Counted from the stretch's first letter, positions 34,567 through 43,458 are shown. The stretch is DNA of 64,000 nucleotides from Vreelandella andesensis (GCF_003989795.1 NZ_RZHG01000021.1:62001-126000), one strand, 5' to 3'. Notes: generated by a model from the letters alone, not told the origin. Numbers and translations: made by a program.

Positions 34567-35178
34567 TCACGCCGCCATCACTTGGCTGATGCGCCGCTCC
34601 ATCTCTTCGTGGAAAGCTTCGACCCGCTCGGCAATGGTGCGGATCATAATGTCGTCGCGGTAGGCGCGTTTGATAAACAGCGGCATGCCGGGCCAGTAAC
34701 TCACGAAGTCGATCCACTCTCGTTCACTGACCCACAGCCCGCCTTGGCACTGCGCCACGTGTTCCGCTGGGATTTCCCCGCTGAGCAACACCTCAATCTG
34801 GAACTTGGGCAACTTGGTCTTGATCTCCAGCAGGCCATTAGCCCCCACTAGACTGTCAGGCGAATAGCCCACGTGGTGGTTAAGGATAATGCCCACTTCC
34901 TGTGGCGCTGGCTCACCGGTAGCATCGCAGTAAAGCTCTCGGGCCACGGCTTCCAGCTCGTGGCCCCTTCGGGTATGAGCATTGCCTTGAAACGGCTCGG
35001 CCAATTCACCGGTGATGCGTTCGCCAATCAGTTGGTGCATATACGAAAAGGCCCCAGTGCCAAATCCACCGGGGCCTTTGCCGTTGACCAGCAAGGTCTT
35101 GAGTTCCGACATGGTGACGCGCCCTAAGCGCGCCGCCAGCCATTCGGGGGAGCCTTGCTCCATGTGAAGCACGTCCAT
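34567..35178 (-). CDS. YqaJ-type (lambda exonuclease-like) recombination nuclease
   Basis: 203-aa PD-(D/E)XK nuclease of the YqaJ viral recombinase family. Visible are the start QGSPEWLAARLGRVT, the metal-binding YSPDSLVG and LLEIKTKLPK (ExK, about residues 117-126) and the VAQCQGGLWV segment (typical Q of the family). It degrades one strand of a duplex end for annealing by the ERF-type partner encoded 50 bases upstream. A strong AAAGGAGG precedes the ATG. The pair is a phage- or plasmid-type recombination system. Confidence 0.85.
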   Translation of the reverse strand: MDVLHMEQGSPEWLAARLGRVTMSELKTLLVNGKGPGGFGTGAFSYMHQLIGERITGELAEPFQGNAHTRRGHELEAVARELYCDATGEPAPQEVGIILNHHVGYSPDSLVGANGLLEIKTKLPKFQIEVLLSGEIPAEHVAQCQGGLWVSEREWIDFVSYWPGMPLFIKRAYRDDIMIRTIAERVEAFHEEMERRISQVMAA

Positions 35179-35228
35179 AACGACCTCCTTTGGATGAGGG
35201 TTAAGGTGAATAAAGGTAATAACACCGG

Positions 35229-36014
35229 TTATTGGACGGCGCGCTTGGCTAACGAGGCCCGCAGCTTATCGAAGTCACTTTGGGGCACTTGCACCGCCGA
35301 ACCATATTTGCCGCTGAACCACTCTTGCGTGGTCGCTGGGCATTGGCTGATCAGGCGCTGAATCTGCCCCGCCTGGAAGGGCGTTACTAGCCTGACGCCA
35401 CCGGCAGCACTCCCGTTATCATCTTGGCCGCGTGTAGTGATGTTAAGCAGCGCAGACAGCACATAGCGTTTGCCATAGCTGGTAGAAGATCCAAACGCCT
35501 GTACCGCGTTTTTGTTACCACTCATATCCGCAGGCAATAGCATGCTGGTCTCTTCGCGGTGACCGTCTTTGTGCATCAGTACACCCGTTACCTGAATACC
35601 GCGTTCCTGGGTCTGAATACGAAAGCTCACCGCAAAGCCGTGCTTCTGCATAATGGGGCGCACGGTATCGACGATATCTTCCAGCGTGGCGTAGAAGCCG
35701 TTGTTGGTTTTACCCCGCTCTTCAATGCTAGGCAGTTCGGTCTGCATCGCGGCCATGGCGGTGCTGTAGGCCATCATGGCCTGGCGATCCATGACCCGTT
35801 CCTGCATTTGCAGCAAACGCTCCATCTTGTCGATATCGACGTCCGGGTTGAGTGCGGCACGCTCAATCACCTGAATGATCGCGGTGCTATCAGCCGTGGG
35901 ATGCGCCTCTAGCGCGGCAGTGGTAGGGGTATTTGTCGCATTAGCGTCTGCTTGAAGGGCGGACGGTGGGACTTTGCGATTAGCCGCATTTACTACATGA
36001 GTACGCTGTGCCAT
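35229..36014 (-). CDS. ERF-family single-strand annealing protein
   Basis: 261-aa protein of the ERF (essential recombination function) superfamily. The core runs from MAYSTAMAAMQTELPSIEERGKTNNGFYATLEDIVDTVRPIMQKHG (residues about 80-127), a clear ERF signature, through SSTSYGKRYVLSALLNI near residue 175. The Ala/Thr-rich N-terminal tail is variable. It works with the YqaJ exonuclease directly downstream in homologous recombination of phage or plasmid DNA. Confidence 0.86.
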   Translation of the reverse strand: MAQRTHVVNAANRKVPPSALQADANATNTPTTAALEAHPTADSTAIIQVIERAALNPDVDIDKMERLLQMQERVMDRQAMMAYSTAMAAMQTELPSIEERGKTNNGFYATLEDIVDTVRPIMQKHGFAVSFRIQTQERGIQVTGVLMHKDGHREETSMLLPADMSGNKNAVQAFGSSTSYGKRYVLSALLNITTRGQDDNGSAAGGVRLVTPFQAGQIQRLISQCPATTQEWFSGKYGSAVQVPQSDFDKLRASLAKRAVQ

Positions 36015-36077
36015 GGGGCACCTCCTGTAACGTTAAGAGAAAAACACTGGGCGAATAACGCCCATGCATGGGTGAGC

Positions 36078-36272
36078 TCACTGAGCGTGAACGGTCTCGT
36101 CGGGTAAGTGATGGGCAATGTCAGCAGGGTCAATTCGCTCCAGGCGTACCTCCGCTCGGTAAAACTCGCCCTGGGCACAGACCAGCGACGTCGCGCTATG
36201 GGCGTTGTGATCTAACAGCTGTTTGGTGAGCCGTGTGAGTGCCATTTCAATAGCATCAGAGATAAAGCGCAT
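36078..36272 (-). CDS. Small hypothetical protein (64 aa)
   Basis: No family recognised. The ATG at 36272 has a GAGG ribosome site; the frame extends upstream but without a good start. It is mixed-charge, with an N-terminal amphipathic helix (FISDAIEMALTRLTKQLLD). It lies between the DUF932 gene (after a terminator) and the ERF gene, in the same direction, as is usual for small plasmid genes. Confidence 0.55.
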   Translation of the reverse strand: MRFISDAIEMALTRLTKQLLDHNAHSATSLVCAQGEFYRAEVRLERIDPADIAHHLPDETVHAQ

Positions 36273-36302
36273 GGTTGTACCTCGCAGCATAAGCCCCACA
36301 GC

Positions 36303-36334
36303 AAAACGCCCAGCCTTTGAGGGGCTGGGCGTTT
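36303..36334 (-). terminator. Terminator after the DUF932 gene
   Basis: On the - strand AAACGCCCAGCC and GGCTGGGCGTTT arms around a short loop, then a T-run. It separates the DUF932 gene from the ERF/YqaJ unit. Confidence 0.85.
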
Positions 36335-36406
36335 ATGCCGTGGAGGGAGTGGTTATCATTGGGTGAATCGCGTTTTGGAGTAGAAGGAACGTGGCTTCAA
36401 GGTTGG

Positions 36407-37375
36407 CTAGGAGACCAGTGCCAAGGCCGCATCCAGTGCTTCTTGCTTGAGCTGAGCGCCTTGGCCGAACCACGCTGAATCCATTCGCGTGTCGTTACTG
36501 CGTGCCCGCTTGTCGTGATCGACGTATTCGGTCACCGCATTGAGCAAGCCCCAGGCCGTGTCTTTGGCCGTCACCAAGTGAGACCCTCGGCCTTCGCCGT
36601 GGTAAAGCTTCTGCACCTTATTGAGTGCCCGGTAGTTAGGCAGCTTGGAAGGATCGTCTAGCGGCGTCTCGGCCCCGCAAATCACCGACTGGAAATACTG
36701 CTGGGCTTCGTGTCGAGTGATCTTACGCTCTGCTAGGTTTTTCATTCGGTACATAAAGTCATTCCACTGAGACACCGAAATACCCAGCTGACGCTTCACT
36801 GCACGCGGGTCAAACTCTGAACGGTGTGGCACCTTCACCGCTTGCGAGGTGCCATCGACGGCAATTTGTAGCGTGTTATTGCACACCACCCTGACGGTGG
36901 TTGGCGTGGCCATCGTCGCCAAGGTGCCGTCACAGGACGTAGCCAATAGCAGGTAGTCGTTGACTTCATCTTGGCCCTTAAGCGAGGTGCTTAGGCCACT
37001 GCGGGCCAAGGCCCAGAACTTACGCCCGCCTTTGAGCACGCCAGCGGTTTCTAGCTCATACCCCGCGTACTCGGTCAGATCGCGGTAGAACTCCAGAATT
37101 TCTTCGGGCTGTACTACCTTATAGCGCTGCGACACCACCGACAGCGGAGCCTTGGTATCGGAGCGGTAAAGCACCTTCTGCTCAGGGAACGAGTGAATAC
37201 TGCCCAGGTGGCTGGCCCCTTCGGCAATAAAGCGCACCGGTGCTTCCTCGATATGCCAGTTCATACCGGCCTGTTGCTGCCAGACCTCTAATGGTTGATG
37301 ACGAGACAACTGCTGCCCCAGGCCATGCCACGGGGTAGCGCCCACGTAAGCCATTTGTTCAACAAGATGAGCCAT
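36407..37375 (-). CDS. DUF932 (phage/plasmid-like) protein
   Basis: 322-aa member of the DUF932 family, common on conjugative plasmids and phages and of unknown biochemical role. Typical strings are the AYVGATPWHGLGQ start, QRYKVVQPEEILEFYRDL near residue 100, and WALARSGLS. The ATG at 37375 has GAGGAAA upstream; eight further in-frame codons before it are not family-like. Its presence supports a plasmid origin of this part of the island. Confidence 0.85.
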   Translation of the reverse strand: MAHLVEQMAYVGATPWHGLGQQLSRHQPLEVWQQQAGMNWHIEEAPVRFIAEGASHLGSIHSFPEQKVLYRSDTKAPLSVVSQRYKVVQPEEILEFYRDLTEYAGYELETAGVLKGGRKFWALARSGLSTSLKGQDEVNDYLLLATSCDGTLATMATPTTVRVVCNNTLQIAVDGTSQAVKVPHRSEFDPRAVKRQLGISVSQWNDFMYRMKNLAERKITRHEAQQYFQSVICGAETPLDDPSKLPNYRALNKVQKLYHGEGRGSHLVTAKDTAWGLLNAVTEYVDHDKRARSNDTRMDSAWFGQGAQLKQEALDAALALVS

Positions 37376-37493
37376 TATAATTTCCTCATAGAATTTCAAT
37401 AGGTATCAACACGAACGGCTTAACAGCCCGCCTTAACAGGAAGCGGGCTAAGCCGTGATAGCGTCATGGAAGATAGGGATGGGTGAGCTGCGA

Positions 37494-37850
37494 TTAGCGA
37501 GACGGATAGCTAGGATATTCCGCTAGCGGCAACCGAAAGGTGTGACCACACGCGCGGCACTCGATGTTATCAAGCACCTTTGTATCTAACTCTTCTCCAA
37601 GCCGGGCACCGGCCACACCGCCTGCGGTGCCGCCCACTAAGGCACCAAACAATGCGCCTGCCAGCGTGCCAATCGATACTCCCACCGGGCCTGCCACAGC
37701 ACCGACAGCCGCACCGGCTTTGGCACCGCTAAGCGCGCCCATAGCACCGGTCGTACCGCCGGAGACAACACCGGTGGTCGCACCAATATGACGACCTAAT
37801 TGACGAGGGATAAGCTGCGTGGACGTGCAGCGGGGACAGTGAGCTGTCAT
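37494..37850 (-). CDS. Small zinc-ribbon protein with glycine-zipper core
   Basis: 118 aa starting MTAHCPRC. An N-terminal CPRC and a C-terminal CRAC pair (about residues 5-8 and 97-100) could form a zinc ribbon across a central Gly/Ala-rich glycine-zipper-like region (about 23-80) that may insert in membrane. The upstream 18 in-frame codons lack a ribosome site. The role is unknown; similar proteins are found on plasmids. A long hairpin (37420-37458) follows it and may terminate transcription. Confidence 0.65.
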   Translation of the reverse strand: MTAHCPRCTSTQLIPRQLGRHIGATTGVVSGGTTGAMGALSGAKAGAAVGAVAGPVGVSIGTLAGALFGALVGGTAGGVAGARLGEELDTKVLDNIECRACGHTFRLPLAEYPSYPSR

Positions 37851-38468
37851 CAGCAATTTCCTTGAGTGTAGTGAATAGAAAGAGCCCAAGCAGTAGGGCT
37901 TCACTCAAGTAATACGGGGCTGAAAATTAGTTATTTGAATGAGCCACTACACTCAGGTATAGAGGTTGAGAAGAGCGTCACTAAAACGCTGTTTCGGTGA
38001 TACTTTGCTTCTCAAAAAGTCTGCCTGACACACAGGAATGGCGAGGGCTTTCCCCTCAAAAGATCTTTACTTCGTCGGTAACTAATAGGTCGTGCCGTTC
38101 TAAGCTTTTGGGGTCCTTTTTTATTACGGATTGCTTACGTGCGTTAACTGTGTCAACGACACACCTACTAAACCTATTCATAACAGCGTCATAGTGCTGT
38201 AAAGATAAGCCTACGTAGCGCAGTAGAGGGTATCCTTAAGATACCCGACTAGACGATGCAGAGACGTGAGCAAACGTACATGAGGAAGAAGTAGCGGTAT
38301 CCATTAACGCACGCATTAAGCGTGCGATTGAACAAACTCAGCACCGCTCTTCGCTGTTTTGATACCCCAATGGGGGCCATGGGGCTGCGTGGTAATTTTG
38401 TAATGCTGAGCGGTATCTGGTGAGCGTCGTGCAATACGCGCTGCGCCATGACTGCCAAGGAGATGACC
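37851..38468. other. 618-base non-coding region with inverted repeats, possible origin
   Basis: No supported gene. The right half holds two perfect hairpins of the same shape (7-bp stem, 5-base loop) and five copies of GGTATC in either orientation; see the next entry. Open frames here have no family-like sequence. Confidence 0.6.
38228..38417. repeat. Hairpin and GGTATC repeat cluster upstream of YfjJ-like gene
   Basis: GGTATC/GATACC occurs at 38229, 38240, 38296, 38361 and 38412, five times in 189 bases. Hairpins at 38228-38246 (GGGTATC-CTTAA-GATACCC) and 38308-38326 (CGCACGC-ATTAA-GCGTGCG) have equal stem and loop sizes, and a CCCC-AAT-GGGG palindrome lies at 38364. This is the kind of pattern found at replication origins or initiator-binding operators, and it sits 50-240 bases before the gene for a replication-like protein. 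Confidence 0.45.
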
Positions 38469-39614
38469 ATGCAGACCATAACCGCTCACTCAGATGACCT
38501 ACCCACACACGACGATGTGCGGGCTATTTTGGATGATTGGGAATATGACAGCGACGAGATAGCGACGGACGCGTATGGAACGGTAAGGGAGCAAAAAAAA
38601 GAGACGCTGCCTTGGCTATCGGATCTGGTTGGAGCAGAGAAGGATCTTGAATGGCTGCTACAGCCGTCTTGCTCGATAGACGCCTTAATGCCTTGCCCCG
38701 TGGTGGAGCAGCCAGGGTGTGCCACCTTGCATCATTCGCCATTGATCACAACGCTCCTCTCGATCTATACGGTACTGGTGGGGTGGTTTGAAGACAGAGC
38801 ATTAAAACACCACTTTCGTCCAAGCGCCTATGCCGAGTGTTTCTTATGGGCTTTTAAGGACTGCGACTATCTTCATGAAATAATGACAGAAGGATTACAG
38901 CCACTCACAATGACAGAGTTGCCTTTCCTGCTTAGGGACCTAAAGCAGCGGTTAGCGACGTTTCACCAAGCGACACAGTCCAGCGCTTGCCGGGAACGGC
39001 GGCGCTATCTCGCACGTAAGCGTGACCATAATCGACGTGCAGCAAATCAGTTAATGGAAGGGCTCTTTGAACGCAATGCCAAGCTGCTCGTCATTCGGGT
39101 GGACCTGGGCTACACCGAGTATGCCGCGCCGTATATGGATGCCAGCATGGCGCGTCAGCATCGACAACGTTTATGTAAAGCCTTCCAACAGCATCCTTTA
39201 TTTACTCGCCTGCTGGGCTACATCTGGAAGCTAGAGTACGGCGAGTATAAAGGTTTTCACTACCACTTGTTGTTGTTCTTCAATGGCGCCGAGGTAAGGC
39301 AGGATATTCGCTATGCCCAGCGTATCGGGGAGTATTGGAACATTACCGTCACCAAGGGTGATGGTGTGTATTTCAACTGTAACTATCTCGCTGAGGAGCG
39401 CTATCATGACAACGCGATGGGGCTAGTGACCTATCACGATGCCAAAAAGCGCAAAGGGCTGACGCATATTGTCAATTACTTAACGAAAATAGACGAGTAC
39501 GCAACGCTAACGGTTCGTGGTGATAACCTTGGTCACAGCCAGTCTCCCAAACCACATCGTGGCCTTGACGCTAAGCGCCTTGGACGGCCTCGACGCCATG
39601 CGTCACCGGCCTAG
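38469..39614 (+). CDS. YagK/YfjJ-type (inovirus Gp2 family) protein
   Basis: 381-aa protein whose C-terminal half matches the inovirus-Gp2/YfjJ family: VIRVDLGYTEYAAPYM, then LGYIWKLEYGEYKGFHYHLLLFFNG (HxH of HUH type) and a Tyr-rich ending. The fold is related to rolling-circle initiators. Members occur in CP4-57-like satellites and filamentous phages. The start at 38469 has AAGGAG 6 bases upstream; two earlier in-frame ATGs overlap that site. Likely involved in element replication, acting on the hairpin region upstream. Confidence 0.75.
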   Translation: MQTITAHSDDLPTHDDVRAILDDWEYDSDEIATDAYGTVREQKKETLPWLSDLVGAEKDLEWLLQPSCSIDALMPCPVVEQPGCATLHHSPLITTLLSIYTVLVGWFEDRALKHHFRPSAYAECFLWAFKDCDYLHEIMTEGLQPLTMTELPFLLRDLKQRLATFHQATQSSACRERRRYLARKRDHNRRAANQLMEGLFERNAKLLVIRVDLGYTEYAAPYMDASMARQHRQRLCKAFQQHPLFTRLLGYIWKLEYGEYKGFHYHLLLFFNGAEVRQDIRYAQRIGEYWNITVTKGDGVYFNCNYLAEERYHDNAMGLVTYHDAKKRKGLTHIVNYLTKIDEYATLTVRGDNLGHSQSPKPHRGLDAKRLGRPRRHASPA

Positions 39615-39790
39615 CCCCACTAAGTGAAGCGGCACGGCCTTGACGTATCACTTTGCTCATCATTCCCCGTAAAACCCGTCATTTAAGCCTTCGAAGACGC
39701 CTGCCGTAGCCACCACTACGGCAGCGACATGCTATGGACACATCCATGACGCCGCAATGGCGGGCGTCTTCATTGATACGAGGTTACCCA

Positions 39791-40252
39791 ATGGATCATT
39801 CACTCTTCTTCTCCCTTCAACTAGAGAAGTACCCTGGTCATGCCGATGTGATGCGGCAGTTTGCTGAAACGAATGGCATCCCGTTTGATCTTGAACGCAT
39901 TCACCAATTGATCGACGCTCGGCAGCGCGACGACATGCAGCACATCGATTCGACATCTTCTGAAACGGAGCCAGCTGACGCTCTGGGTAAGTGGCGGCAG
40001 TACATCACCGCCAAGCACACAACATTCCCCCTGAACCCAGCGTTTGAAGCGACAGTTAGCTGCAGCGATGCGTCGCTACAGGGGCCTGAGTTAATGGCAG
40101 CAATCAACGCACGTCGCCACGACCTTGGCCTCACGCAGGCTGAATTTGCCCAACGCTTAGGAATCAGCATAAGGACGTACCAAGACTGGGAGCAGGGTCG
40201 ACGACGGCCTTCTGGGCGAGCGACCTCAATGTTAAATCAGCAGATATTGTAG
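39791..40252 (+). CDS. XRE-family helix-turn-helix regulator
   Basis: 153-aa protein with an unassigned N-terminal half (MDHSLFFSLQLEKYPGHADV start) and a C-terminal helix-turn-helix (AAINARRHDLGLTQAEFAQRLGISIRTYQDWEQGRRRPSG, residues about 107-146), similar to antitoxin/regulator XRE proteins. The ATG at 39791 is preceded by GAGG; an in-frame upstream start is weaker. A clear terminator follows at 40404. It may be the antitoxin of a missing toxin, or a regulator of the YfjJ-like gene. Confidence 0.7.
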   Translation: MDHSLFFSLQLEKYPGHADVMRQFAETNGIPFDLERIHQLIDARQRDDMQHIDSTSSETEPADALGKWRQYITAKHTTFPLNPAFEATVSCSDASLQGPELMAAINARRHDLGLTQAEFAQRLGISIRTYQDWEQGRRRPSGRATSMLNQQIL

Positions 40253-40403
40253 TGCTGGGTTCATGCTGAGGGTGCGTTATATTTCATATCCAACAACACA
40301 CGCCTACGACCAAAGAATGAAATAAAGGATAAGGAGTTGAGCCAAACGAATAGGCGAAGGGAAGTAGACATATGCGAGCTGGGTATTTAGACCACTCAAA
40401 AAC

Positions 40404-40444
40404 CCTGCAATTATGCGAATATTTGCACTATTGCAGGTTTTTTA
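40404..40444 (+). terminator. Terminator after the XRE gene
   Basis: CCTGCAAT ... ATTGCAGG arms followed by TTTTTT. It lies 150 bases after the XRE stop. A 68-codon frame that spans it (40372-40578) is therefore not supported. Confidence 0.75.
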
Positions 40445-40635
40445 TAGTTGCCTACTTTTACGGAAATGAAGAAAACAGTAATAAAGAAACTTTTGACAAG
40501 ACCAGGCGTTGTAAAGAAATGATATTAATCAGCCTACACTGGGCGTGCCCGCTTCTCTCATTACTGTTACTTCATTGACTGCTGACACCCACCAGGCCCA
40601 TTATTCAACATGGTAATTTTGAATAGAGATTGGCA

Positions 40636-41436
40636 ATGACCATGGTTCCTCTCAGCACTCTAGGTAAACGTCTCAAGCAGTTAATGAATGAACACAGCAT
40701 CAGTGATAGCGAGCTATCGAAGCGTTCAGGTGTTCCACAACCAAGCATTCACCGCCTTGTGCATGACAAAACCAAATCACCTAAATATGACAACGTCTCA
40801 AAAATAGCGCGCACGTTAGGTGTATCTGCTGATTTCCTGATGCACGGTATAGTAGATGACTCCGGCGCAAAGAATACCAACACGCAAGGTGCTTGTACTG
40901 CCGACACAGCCACAGGGATAGCGTCAGTATCGCTAGGGGTTGCCTCTTTTTTTCCTGTTGCCTCAGTGGTCGGCGGCACTGTCATCAGCGCTCTGAAAGC
41001 ACTTAAAAAACCTAGATCGGTTAGCCCTCCTCCCGTCTATCTCTATCCACAACTCTCATGGCGAGAAACAAACCGCCTAGATGCTTTAAATGACCCTGAG
41101 TTTGTAAGCAAAAAAAACTGCGCTTATTCTGGTTACGAAGCTGCCGGGCGTGGTTTCTGGCTTACGATGAAAGGTGATGCCATGGCCGCTCCGATGGGCC
41201 AAATGCCGACACTCCCAGAAGGTATTAAGGTACTGTTTGATACCGGTAAACGCGTCACATCAGACACCCTCGTGCTCGTGATGCTCCCCTCCAGCAACAC
41301 ACTAACCTGTCGGTTACTCATTGAAGAAGCGGGCGAGCGACTGCTTAAGCCCCTCAACCCAGCCTACCCCATGACTCTAGTGAAGAGCGACACGTTAATT
41401 TTGGCGAGCGCACTAGAGGCACGAACAGCTCTCTAG
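40636..41436 (+). CDS. CI/LexA-like repressor with S24-type domain lacking the catalytic Ser
   Basis: 266 aa: N-terminal helix-turn-helix (SDSELSKRSGVPQPSIHRLVH, residues about 23-43), a hydrophobic stretch about residues 92-120 followed by KALKKPR, which could be a membrane span, and a C-terminal S24-like domain. The usual G-D-S-M of the S24 active site reads G-D-A-M (Ala near 182), and the following K-x-L region reads T-C-R-L-L, so self-cleavage seems impossible. It probably represses element genes constitutively. The ATG at 40636 is preferred over an in-frame TTG 6 bases upstream. Confidence 0.72.
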   Translation: MTMVPLSTLGKRLKQLMNEHSISDSELSKRSGVPQPSIHRLVHDKTKSPKYDNVSKIARTLGVSADFLMHGIVDDSGAKNTNTQGACTADTATGIASVSLGVASFFPVASVVGGTVISALKALKKPRSVSPPPVYLYPQLSWRETNRLDALNDPEFVSKKNCAYSGYEAAGRGFWLTMKGDAMAAPMGQMPTLPEGIKVLFDTGKRVTSDTLVLVMLPSSNTLTCRLLIEEAGERLLKPLNPAYPMTLVKSDTLILASALEARTAL

Positions 41437-41468
41437 AGCAAAGAAAAGAAGTAAGGAAAAGACACTGA

Positions 41469-41506
41469 TATAATTTTATTCATAATGAATATTGAAAAAA
41501 ATATTC
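41469..41506 (+). promoter_or_regulatory. Candidate promoter and operator palindromes before the DUF3987 gene
   Basis: A TATAAT (41469-41474) is followed by two overlapping palindromes, ATTCATAATGAAT (41478-41490) and GAATATT-gaaaaa-AATATTC (41487-41506). Their position just past the -10 box suggests repression by one of the adjacent helix-turn-helix proteins. No clear -35 is visible. Confidence 0.4.
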
Positions 41507-41565
41507 AGTCGTTGTACTTTTCTGCCATGGGCTACCTAGCCCCACTTCAGCAAAGGAGCGATTGA

Positions 41566-43245
41566 ATGCAATACTCAAACATAAAGTCTCAAAATTTAAT
41601 GGTGGGCTCAGACTACCCTTTACCTTCAGACCTACGCCCGCCTGCTTTACCGCACCCTAGAAACACTTGGGAACTAACTGGCTCGAACAAGGGACTGTTC
41701 GCCAATATTATTCAGGCTGTTACTGAAGAAAACCTAGTACCCCCACTACTTTGCGTTCAGGCAGCGCTGGCCGTGGGAGCTTTGGTTCTACAAAACCAAT
41801 TTACTGTTGAACGACCAAACGATGGAAAAGCGTTACCCCTTTCCCAGCTCGTGATAGGCATTGCTGAGTCAGGAGAGCGCAAATCCAAAATCATGGATGA
41901 TTTCATGGCGCCAGTGACGGCTTATCTAGCCGCACAAGAGGACAAGCATACCCAAGCATGGCAACACTATGCTGAAGAGCAGATTGTGTGGGAAGGAACC
42001 TATAAGCGTTTAATGAGTAGGCGTACTAATGCCTTTGCAGACCGACTTGCGAAGGGAGGCAACGCGAGGATGTCTAAAGCAGCTAACTCCCTTTCTCTTG
42101 AACAAATAGAGCAAGCACTGGAACGGCTAAAAAAAGCTAAGCCCATACTGCCTAAGCGGGCAAGCATCGGTATCCTCAGCGATGCCACTCCTCAGGCAAT
42201 ACCTAAGTATATCAAGGAGCGGCGTATCAGCAGTTTAGGGATCATTACGCCCGAGGGAGAAGAAATACTCACCAACGGTATCAAGCATAAAAGCTCGATT
42301 CTCAACAAAGGCTACAGTGGCGAGGCAACTCAACGCTTTCGCGTCGGCGAAGGTGATCAAAGCTACAACGTACCGATTACCACATGTATTTTTGTGCAAC
42401 CTGACGTTGCTGTGAAGGCCTTTGGCTCTCCTGGCGCTAAAATGCGTGGCACAGGGACACTGGCACGCGCTCTAATTGCCTTCCCACAAACCACGCAGGG
42501 CAACCGCCCACTGCAACCCCCTGAGGGTCATCAGCCAGTGCCCATAGGGACATCACGTTTTGCATTTCGGACACTCCCAGTATCACTATTAAATATCAAG
42601 GCGACGAAAAAGCGCTATCGGCGCTGGATATCTAAAAAGTTGTATCAGGCCGACCACCATTTGGGGGAAAAGCGCATCACACTGAAGCTTTCCAGAGAAG
42701 CAAAGGCACTCTGGCATCAGGCCTTCAACGAATGTGAATCCAATCTTCGGCCAGGCGGTCGCTATGCAGAATTCAAAGATCATGCGAGTAAATTACCAGA
42801 TCAGTGGCTCCGCGTGGCAGCGATAATTCACAGTTACGATCAAGAACCGAGTGACGAAATATCCGTCAATACCCTGACGTCTGCCATCGAGCTGGTCAAC
42901 GTATTCTCGACCGAATTTCAACGACTCTTCCCCATAATGAGCGAAGAGAGAAAGCACCACCTTGCTATGCAAAAATATATTGGTGACAAACGTCAACAGT
43001 GCCGCTATTTACCGAAAAAGGTAGTGACTTCCAACGGCCCTATTCGCCCCGTCAGCCGAGCCAACGTGGTCTTGGATCTGATGTGCCAGCAGCAGGAAAT
43101 CAGGTTGGTGCCTTATCCGCGCCATACCCAGCAAGGCCGACCGACGAAGCCCATTGTGGTCATCGATTTATTCCCACTACAGCCCCACAGTCAGTGGGAA
43201 TTTGATCAAGCCGTCCAACAAGAGTACCGCCTCGGTCAGCTCTGA
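41566..43245 (+). CDS. DUF3987 (YfjI-like) protein
   Basis: 559-aa protein of the DUF3987 family, found in CP4-57-like satellites and other mobile elements and presumed to act in replication. The N-terminal half carries the P-loop-like IAESGERKSKIMDDF (about residue 103) within the conserved block following LVIGIAES, and PDVAVKAFGSPGAKMRGTGTLARALIAFP is a typical later motif. It may be an ATPase/primase accessory. An AAAGGAGCG ribosome site precedes the ATG. It follows the S24-like repressor. Confidence 0.78.
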   Translation: MQYSNIKSQNLMVGSDYPLPSDLRPPALPHPRNTWELTGSNKGLFANIIQAVTEENLVPPLLCVQAALAVGALVLQNQFTVERPNDGKALPLSQLVIGIAESGERKSKIMDDFMAPVTAYLAAQEDKHTQAWQHYAEEQIVWEGTYKRLMSRRTNAFADRLAKGGNARMSKAANSLSLEQIEQALERLKKAKPILPKRASIGILSDATPQAIPKYIKERRISSLGIITPEGEEILTNGIKHKSSILNKGYSGEATQRFRVGEGDQSYNVPITTCIFVQPDVAVKAFGSPGAKMRGTGTLARALIAFPQTTQGNRPLQPPEGHQPVPIGTSRFAFRTLPVSLLNIKATKKRYRRWISKKLYQADHHLGEKRITLKLSREAKALWHQAFNECESNLRPGGRYAEFKDHASKLPDQWLRVAAIIHSYDQEPSDEISVNTLTSAIELVNVFSTEFQRLFPIMSEERKHHLAMQKYIGDKRQQCRYLPKKVVTSNGPIRPVSRANVVLDLMCQQQEIRLVPYPRHTQQGRPTKPIVVIDLFPLQPHSQWEFDQAVQQEYRLGQL

Positions 43246-43357
43246 ACAGACTGGTCTCATATAGTCAGCCAACTAGCGCATTAAGCCCCGTGACAACAAC
43301 TTTTTTGTCGTTCGGGAGCCGTAGGCAGCTCTTTAAAAAAAGGATTTAAATCGCCAT

Positions 43358-43458
43358 TGTGTAAACGGCTTAACTATTCTCTTGTTAGCACTCCCCGTTT
43401 CGTTTACACATGTTCAGCATGAAATGGGGCTGAATAGTGCTGGGCGCCACGAGCGCCC
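43358..43458. other. Interlocked inverted repeats (possible structured RNA/DNA)
   Basis: TGTGTAAACG (43358-43367) pairs perfectly with CGTTTACACA (43401-43410). A second pair, AGCACTCCCCGTTTC (43387-43401) with GAAATGGGG...AGTGCT (43421-43441), crosses the first, so an RNA could form an H-type pseudoknot. A third hairpin GGGCGC-cacga-GCGCCC follows at 43442-43458. No gene is present here. It could be a non-coding RNA, a terminator complex or part of the neighbouring insertion-sequence scar. Confidence 0.4.

Noticed and set aside
37564-37791. 75-codon + strand Pro/Ala-rich ORF
   Set aside because: Antisense of the glycine-zipper region of the zinc-ribbon gene; composition explains the open frame.
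38249-38479. 76-codon - strand ORF over the hairpin region
   Set aside because: Covers the repeat cluster and the ribosome site of the YfjJ-like gene; sequence is not protein-like.
40372-40578. 68-codon + strand ORF after the XRE gene
   Set aside because: It spans a clear rho-independent terminator (40404-40444) and has no recognisable domain.
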